Below, piece after piece: positions 59,045 to 64,000 of a stretch of DNA of 64,000 bases. The notes under the pieces were generated by a model. That model made no database searches, was not told where the DNA came from, and worked only from the letters and a program-made list of their open reading frames with translations. Source of the DNA: Balanoglossus misakiensis (taxonomy: Eukaryota; Hemichordata); assembly GCA_040954595.2 (NCBI GenBank), contig CM082584.2, positions 1,550,001 to 1,614,000 of the forward strand. Direction: 5' to 3'. A program made the translations under genes and the position numbers. The first letter of the stretch is position 1. Each line of letters starts with the position of its first letter.

Positions 59045-59236
59045 GATTCAAGAGACAAATTAAGTCTCTCTCATCACTGCACTTTTTTCATTAATTATCT
59101 TGGATACAAGACACCAGGCTAGGCATATTTGCATAGCTGGTACGACTTATACACGGCGAAAATGTTTTTTTTTCCTGAAAGAGTGACCTCAAAGCTACAA
59201 AATTATGTAGATATCAGCTAGACCGGACATCCCCTT
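59045..59236. mobile_element. Nested MITE-1 and MITE-2 fragments
   Basis: 59045-59125 is a MITE-1 end ('agagacaaattaagtctctc' to 'atacaagacacc'). 59165-59236 is half of MITE-2 ('ctgaaagagtgacctcaaag', 'agctagaccggacatcccct') ending at TTTAA. They occupy the place where the rest of the first sushi domain should be. Confidence 0.75.
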
Positions 59237-59286
59237 TAACTACTGGATAACCGTCCGAGCATTGGAATGAGACAGAGACATCATAC

Positions 59287-59340
59287 CTTCTATCTCTGTA
59301 CTGGTCACCACGCCCTCACTAATCACAATTTCGGGACAGT
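59287..59340 (-). pseudogene. Truncated sushi exon
   Basis: Acceptor 'gttctgacag', phase 1 start, then 'CPEIVISEGVVTSTEIEG', the first third of a sushi domain. Continuing past a possible donor (g|gtatga, 59286), the next sushi strand 'VSFQCSDGYPVV' is visible but out of frame by one base, and stops at a TTAA where MITE-2 sequence begins (59237). The remainder, with its last two cysteines and Trp, is missing. Using the internal donor gives an 18-codon phase 1-1 exon that keeps the reading frame. Confidence 0.65.
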
Positions 59341-59423
59341 CTGTCAGAACAAGGATCACAATGATAAGAATGCATGCAGACAAATACTTAAACTCATAAA
59401 TGTCAGTTGTTTTAAAGTGAAGG

Positions 59424-59631
59424 GGTCGTCGCAATGCGTTTGTTTATAAACATTACAATTCATCCACAAATCCCTCAAATAAGATAATTCTTAGAATGAA
59501 CGAAGCAGCTGACAGTATCCTAGACTGTCCATGACAGCAACTGAAGATCCTAGTAGGTCGTGGCTGTCTAATTTCAGGGATTTGTGGATGAATTGCAATG
59601 TTTATAAACAAACAAACGCAGTGCGACGACC
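59424..59631. mobile_element. MITE-5, about 208-bp palindromic element
   Basis: Left arm 'ggggtcgtcgcaatgcgttt' and right arm read inward 'ggggtcgtcgcactgcgttt'; both continue through 'tataaacatt.caattcatcc' and 'acaaatccct.aaat'. A fragment is at 55272. Confidence 0.88.
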
Positions 59632-59860
59632 CCATCACTTTATTGAGTGTGATACAAGAGTGTTGCCATTCCTGTCAATGGTCCAAAATTGCATTGCAAT
59701 TGTAAGAAATTACTGTCTCTGTTTTTCCAGCTCTTTGAAGTTTCGTAAAAATTCAAAAACATTTGCACCTTTCAATTAATGACTCTAAATCACAAGGAAT
59801 AAAGGGAGAGTGTGTTTCTAAGAATTCTGTAACAACTTTTTCTGAAATGTTAGTAAGTTA

Positions 59861-60069
59861 CTGTAAAACACTTTATTTTCGCGAGCAAGAGATTTTCGCG
59901 AAATACGCGAGAGCCAAAATAGCGTGAAAATAAAAAGTTGCGTAATTTTTTTGAAGATAAAGATGCAATGAATGAAATAAGAGAACGCGAAAATTAACAC
60001 TGGCGAAACAGTGGCCTCTCTCGATGTCGCGAAAAATTTCAACTCGTGAAAATAAAGTGTTTTACAGTA
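59861..60069. mobile_element. MITE-E copy 3, next to a splice donor
   Basis: From 'tactgtaaaacactttattt' to 'aaagtgttttacagta'. Its right end lies nine bases from the CUB-2 exon (60077). Confidence 0.88.
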
Positions 60070-60076
60070 TGTGTAC

Positions 60077-60260
60077 CTGGTGAAAATGAAGCCCTGAATC
60101 CTTTAGCTGGTCGTGTTCTACTACTCCTGAACACAACCGAAAAGTGTCCAATGTCTGTACGGCAATCGGGTGGTGGCACAGTGCCATCAATGACTCCATC
60201 AGAATTGCCACTCCATGGACCAATAATGACATCATCATCACTCTCAGTACCATTGTATAC
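60077..60260 (-). CDS. CUB-2 exon, second half
   Basis: 184 nt, phase 0 to 1, acceptor 'gtttctgaag', donor 'g|gtacac'. Reads 'VYNGTESDDDVIIG', 'DIGHFSVVFRSS' and 'KGFRASFSPG', the normal end of a CUB domain; only one cysteine. A MITE-E ends nine bases into the intron. Confidence 0.92.
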
Positions 60261-60297
60261 CTTCAGAAACAAAGACAAATTAAGCATGCATTGTAAA

Positions 60298-60496
60298 TAC
60301 CGTAAAACGGGAAATCTTCACAACAGGAAATTTTCGCGATATCAAAGGTGGCTACTGTTACGCGACAATTAATTTTCACATTGGCATATTTTACTGCATT
60401 GTTATCTCTGAAGCATTTTAAGCGACTTTTTATTTTCATATTTTTTGGCTCTCACATAGTTTACGAAAATTTATCGTTCACGAAAATTTTATAGTA
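60298..60496. mobile_element. MITE-E copy 4
   Basis: From 'taccgtaaaacgggaaatct' to 'cgaaaattttatagta'; intronic. Confidence 0.8.
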
Positions 60497-60537
60497 TTCA
60501 ATCCTTGTTGCATTTCCTGCTGTAACAGCTACTCAAC

Positions 60538-60749
60538 ATACTGTAAAATGGGAAATGTTCGCAAACAATAAATTTTCGCGATCTACGTGAGAGCCATCAA
60601 AACATGAAAATAAAAAGTTGCGTAAAAATGTTTTTCGGGGATAATGATGCAGTGAAATACAAGAACGTGAAAAGTTATTGTTGCATAACACTTGCCTCTT
60701 TTGATAACGCGAAAATTTCATGTTGCAAAAGTATCCCGTTTTACAGTAT
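60538..60749. mobile_element. MITE-E copy 5
   Basis: From 'tactgtaaaatgggaaatgt' to 'tatcccgttttacagta'; intronic. Confidence 0.85.
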
Positions 60750-60913
60750 ATATGTGATTAATTAAATTTCCAAATTGTGTTCCAAAGTTGTATAGTTTGA
60801 AGTAATGTCTGCCAAAATTGTCAAACTAAAATCACTGCAAAATAATATGACAAATTTTTTAATATGACAAATATTTTTAACATGGCTGACTCATGATCAT
60901 ATCTGATACTCAC

Positions 60914-61098
60914 AATGATGTAATCAACATCTGTGTTCCTCTCTAATCCAAAGTTCTCATCAAAGATAAGAGTTAATGGTCTTCCAGTTGGTTCCTTGAT
61001 TAACCAGCTACACATAACATCATCAGGGTAAGTGCTAACATCATACCCTGGTGACTGAATCGTGCCAAAACTACGCAGAATTTCAATTCCCTGGCAAC
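60914..61098 (-). CDS. CUB-2 exon, first half
   Basis: 185 nt between acceptor 'tttctttaaag' and donor 'att|gtgagt'. It begins in phase 1 ('GCQGIEILRSFGTIQSPGY') and ends in phase 0 ('NTDVDYII'). It has the first two CUB cysteines and the Cys-Ser-Trp motif ('VMCSWLI'), intact here. Confidence 0.93.
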
Positions 61099-61324
61099 CT
61101 TTAAAGAAACAAGTGACCTATCGGTCAAAAGAGCTCTGCTGACTTTAACAGTGAAACCTATAGCTGGGCAATGATATGAATACCCTAGGTTTTAATCATA
61201 ACAATTGTATTCTATTAAACAAAACCAAACATAGACATCACAAGTATTTAATATCCACATTCAGCCTGATTCATTGTGCTAAAGAAAGAAAGAATTTATT
61301 CCTAAAGAACAACATCAAAAGGAA

Positions 61325-61855
61325 GTACCAAGGTACTAATTTGCATATTCATGACCCGATCAAAATTCCAATAAAACAAAATCAGGTAGGGGCACCATAA
61401 CACACATTCTACCAAATTTCAGCTCCATCGTACATGTAGTTAGGGAGAAGAAGATTTTTTACCAAAAATTATATTTTTAGATCTAATTTGCATATTCATG
61501 ACCCGATCATATCCAAATTTATGAAATCAGGTAGGGGCACCATAACACACATTCCTGCCAAATTTCAGCTCCATCGTACATGTAGTTAGGGAGAAGAAAA
61601 TGTTTGACCAACATTCTATTTTAGATCTAATTTGCATATTTATGACCCCATCAAATCCAAATTTACAAAATCAGGTAGGGGCACCATAACACACATTCCT
61701 ACCAAATTATAGCTAAATATGCAATGTCGTTTTAACGAAGAAGATTGAAATACCGAAAGTTGACGGACGACGGACAACGGACGCCGGACGACAGACGGAC
61801 ACTTATCAACCTACTGCTACAGCTTGGCTGACACAAGTGACAGCCAAGCTAAAAA
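61325..61855. repeat. Intronic tandem repeat with a terminal hairpin
   Basis: Three copies of a unit of about 145-155 bp ('aatttgcatattcatgaccc', 'aatcaggtaggggcaccata', 'tagttagggagaagaa') at about 61340, 61490 and 61630. They are followed by a 'gacggacgacggacgccg' tract and the hairpin 'agcttggctg' ... 'acagccaagct' at 61822-61850, which runs into CTAAAAAT. The last part recalls Helitron-like 3' ends. Confidence 0.7.
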
Positions 61856-61892
61856 TACCAAACAAGGAATAATGAATTCAATCCACAGGTTT

Positions 61893-62150
61893 GGTGTAAT
61901 CCTGGCTGCCTTTTATTTTGTGCTAGGGGATCAAATCACATAATAATTGCCTTCCGGATAAAAAGTCGTACGCGACAGAAGAAATGACTGTTAACTGTAT
62001 ATGACTTCCTTAGGTCAAACCTTTCTGTCGTTATACATGTAGTTATCAAATTAAACTCATTTAACTTTTTTCACATTTTGTTATTTTTTCTGTTAAAAAG
62101 TTCCATAATGACCCAGTATCAGATTAGCTTATATTATAAACTTCCAGAAA
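61893..62150 (+). repeat. Dispersed repeat family F copy
   Basis: Shares 'ttgtgctaggggatcaaatc', 'gacttcctta', 'ggtcaaac.tttctgtc' and 'ttttttctgttaaaaagttc' with 24020-24250 and 30535-30750. Confidence 0.75.
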
Positions 62151-62232
62151 GAATGGCAAAAGAAGATAGATCTGTGATCCTTACAATTCTTACTGGGTTG
62201 AAATTCTTTGGGAATGATTTTAAGTGATTTAA

Positions 62233-62581
62233 AGGGACAAAGTTTCTCTCACTCGCTGCCCTTTTTCCATTAACTATGTTTGATACAAGACACTGTTTAT
62301 GTTATTCTACATGTGGATATATAGTGAATCAACATTCAACCACGCACAACTTCCATCCCGTTTGTAGGATATGAGAGTAAAAATATTGCCAAAATGAATA
62401 AACGGTAGAGACCAATTATTCATTTTGGCGAGTTTTTTCACTCTTGTGTCTACAAGTGGGATGGAAGTTGTTTGTGGTCAAACGTTGTTTCAATATATAT
62501 CCACATGTAGAATAACATAAACGCTGTATTGTATCATCATAATTCCTGGAAAAAGGGTAGCGAGAGAGAGTGTTTGTCCCT
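62233..62581. mobile_element. MITE-1 copy 4
   Basis: Flanked by TTAA at 62229-62232 and 62582-62585; AGGGACAAAGTTTCTCTC at the left end; palindromic arms; intronic. Confidence 0.92.
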
Positions 62582-62666
62582 TTAAAACATTGTTCTCTTG
62601 CATCATGAATCCTTGATTGCCTCTTCATTCAAACAACGTCTTGATCAATTTGAATGCGTTACCTAC

Positions 62667-62849
62667 CTGCCCAGTAATGTACATGAAAACCTCTCATTGT
62701 AACTGCATCATCACTCTTAATGTCAACTCTCATCATACTTTTGGAAGATATGATGACATTGGGTAACTCCATCCCAGAAAATAAAGCAAGTCTGAGGGCA
62801 GGATTCAGTTCAGCGCCATCGTATACAGACACTTGATCAGCCCCATCTT
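62667..62849 (-). CDS. CUB-1 exon, second half
   Basis: 183 nt, phase 1 to 1, acceptor 'tttgcaacag', donor 'g|gtaggt'. The frame shows the CUB signature 'VSVYDGAELNP', then 'MRVDIKSDDAVTMRGFHVHY'. The third and fourth CUB cysteines are absent, as in some family members. Confidence 0.9.
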
Positions 62850-62983
62850 CTGTTGCAAAGGAGATAAACGGAAAAGATATAAAAAATAGCATCAAAGACA
62901 CTTTGCTCCTATTTGCTATGTACATTTAAATGTGACATACCGTACAATCATAGTGATCACAATTTCCTACACAAAACCATTAA

Positions 62984-63260
62984 GGGGCAAAGTCTCTCTC
63001 TCTCTCGCTGCCCCTTTTCCATTAATTATCGTTTGATTATCGTTTATGTTATTCTAGATGTGGATATATAGTGAATCAACATTCCATCCCGCTTCATTTT
63101 GGGCGAGATTTTTACTCTCATATCCTAAAAATGGGATGGAAGGTGTGTGTGGTCGAATGTTGATTCACTATATATCCTCATGTAGAATAACATAAACGGT
63201 GTCTTGTATCAAACATAATTAATGGGAAAAGGGCAGCGAGAGAGAGAGACTTCGTCCCTA
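62984..63260. mobile_element. MITE-1 copy 5
   Basis: Left TTAA at 62980-62983 followed by 'ggggcaaagtctctctctct'. The right end reads 'cttcgtccctataagg', so the right TTAA is mutated. The centre is shortened relative to copy 3. Intronic; 63261-63603 shows no exon. Confidence 0.88.
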
Positions 63261-63603
63261 TAAGGACACCTTTAGCATTGATGAGGTAATATAAGAATAC
63301 ATCTGATAAAGAATATTTTCACATCCCAATAAACCAAAATCCAAAACAACTGGAAGAGCCGTTTCTGACATAAGTGGACTTTTGGACCAAAAATGTCTAA
63401 AACTACCCACCCCCCTCCTCCCCAGTATTGATATTTGTCACATGTTTATGTACACCATAATAACAAATATTGTAGGTCCTTGTAAACCAAATTTTAAGAA
63501 ATCGGAAAAGTGACTACTGAGAATTGACCAGAAATGACAAAAATAAAATGTATTTTTAAAAATATAATTACTAATTTTTGTCATGCTGTAAAACAACTCA
63601 CAC

Positions 63604-63780
63604 GATTAATTGCATCTGAATCCACTACCTGTAAAGTGACAACAAATTCTGTTGTGAATGATGCCAGCTGTCAGTTACAATCTTCATTGTTGAGATAATT
63701 CTTGCCTTCAAAATATTCTGTACTGCTGAGATTCTGTTTATATGACTGTGCTATGAAATTCCCACCACACAAAGAATACA
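63604..63780 (-). pseudogene. CUB-1 exon, first half, with in-frame stop
   Basis: Acceptor 'tttctttcag' (63781-63782). 177 nt, phase 1 to 1 if the weak donor 'c|gtgtga' (63603) is used; the better-looking 'cgt|gtgagt' would break the phase with the next exon. The frame reads 'LCGGNFIAQS' through 'NNEDCN', then TGA at about 63673, then 'QLASFTTEFVV'. CUB domains have Cys-x-Trp here, so TGA is a one-base change from TGG. The rest of the frame is intact. Confidence 0.8.
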
Positions 63781-64000
63781 CTGAAAGAAAGAAGAAGTCA
63801 TCTTAACAGAAACACTTCACAAACAGGACATCAGCAAGATCACAGTCGAGGTAGGGCAAATATTGCCTACATGTGCAATCTATAATGTTATACCAGGTTC
63901 ACGTAGGGTAAAATTCGAAACGTTTCAGAGACACTATTTGCCTAAGGTAAACACAGAGCATTAATGCTTTTAGTTGCCTTGTGTCCACACATGCAAAGTT
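63781..64000. other. Intron upstream of the CUB-1 exon
   Basis: Begins with the acceptor 'tttctttcag' (minus strand). I see no further exon before the right edge of the window, so the 5' end of the gene lies outside. Confidence 0.5.

Larger units (their letters stand above)
56126..63780 (-). pseudogene. CUB-CUB-sushi-EGF extracellular protein gene, partial
   Basis: Ten exon blocks on the minus strand, read from 63780 downward: CUB (two exons), CUB (two exons), truncated sushi, three complete sushi exons and two calcium-binding EGF exons. Nearly every junction is phase 1, as is usual for shuffled extracellular modules; the CUB-2 halves join in phase 0. Such mosaics are secreted or cell-surface proteins that bind proteins or sugars through the CUB and sushi modules; no specific orthologue is recognised. 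The signal peptide and start lie beyond 64000, and no terminal exon is seen before the satellite. A TGA replaces a conserved Trp in CUB-1 and the first sushi exon is cut off by MITEs. The locus may therefore be a pseudogene, an allele with lesions, or a working gene that starts downstream or carries base-call errors. Exon calls are firm; functional status is open. Confidence 0.8.

Overview
This is eukaryotic genomic DNA from an invertebrate animal. The signs are short exons with GT/AG splice sites in conserved phases, a mosaic gene of CUB, sushi and calcium-binding EGF domains, CR1/jockey-like LINE remnants, many palindromic MITEs and large satellite arrays. The domain mosaic and the repeat style suggest an invertebrate deuterostome such as a lancelet or acorn worm, but I cannot name the species. 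There are no bacterial operons, CRISPR arrays or rRNA genes. Almost all long open frames are by-products of repeats.

Layout. 1-4190: AT-rich 78-bp satellite. 4191-9066: mostly unique sequence with simple repeats, two palindromic MITE-1 copies and a dispersed repeat (family B). 9067-11930: a dead LINE fragment (end of endonuclease plus reverse transcriptase) framed by two diverged direct repeats and split by a 576-bp TTAA-flanked element. 12100-13890: a decayed tandem repeat of about 250 bp, interrupted by a second LINE 3' end. 14173-15264 (minus): a spliced, frameshifted hAT-type transposase-derived pseudogene. 16391-17250: two family B copies. 17602-17825: one exon-like coding block that runs into a 168-bp satellite (17826-19275). 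21595-21657 and 21902-22317: an exon-like block containing a hairpin, and a 416-bp palindromic element.

22468-32590 holds a tandem segmental duplication. Each copy carries two short exon-like modules (75 and 73 nt) with good splice signals. The 75-nt copies differ by five substitutions, four synonymous in the only open frame, and the 73-nt copies are identical. Two related exon-like modules lie at 40183-40255 and 41020-41122. Together they suggest an unrecognised plus-strand gene built from small cassettes that all open in the same acceptor phase. The end of the 40183 module, with its donor, has been amplified into a 50-bp minisatellite. The rest of 25-39 kb is a dispersed family D repeat, a 733-bp TTAA element and a third LINE 3' end.

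42840-55270 is a 12.4-kb satellite of 90-bp and 74/75-bp units with higher-order structure, including a 2,738-bp block present twice. It is open on both strands because 90 is divisible by three; I read it as non-coding.

56126-63780 (minus) holds ten exon blocks of a CUB-CUB-sushi(x4)-EGF(x2) extracellular protein gene. It lacks its 5' and 3' ends, has a stop codon in the first CUB domain, and has a sushi exon truncated by MITE insertions. Its introns are crowded with MITEs.
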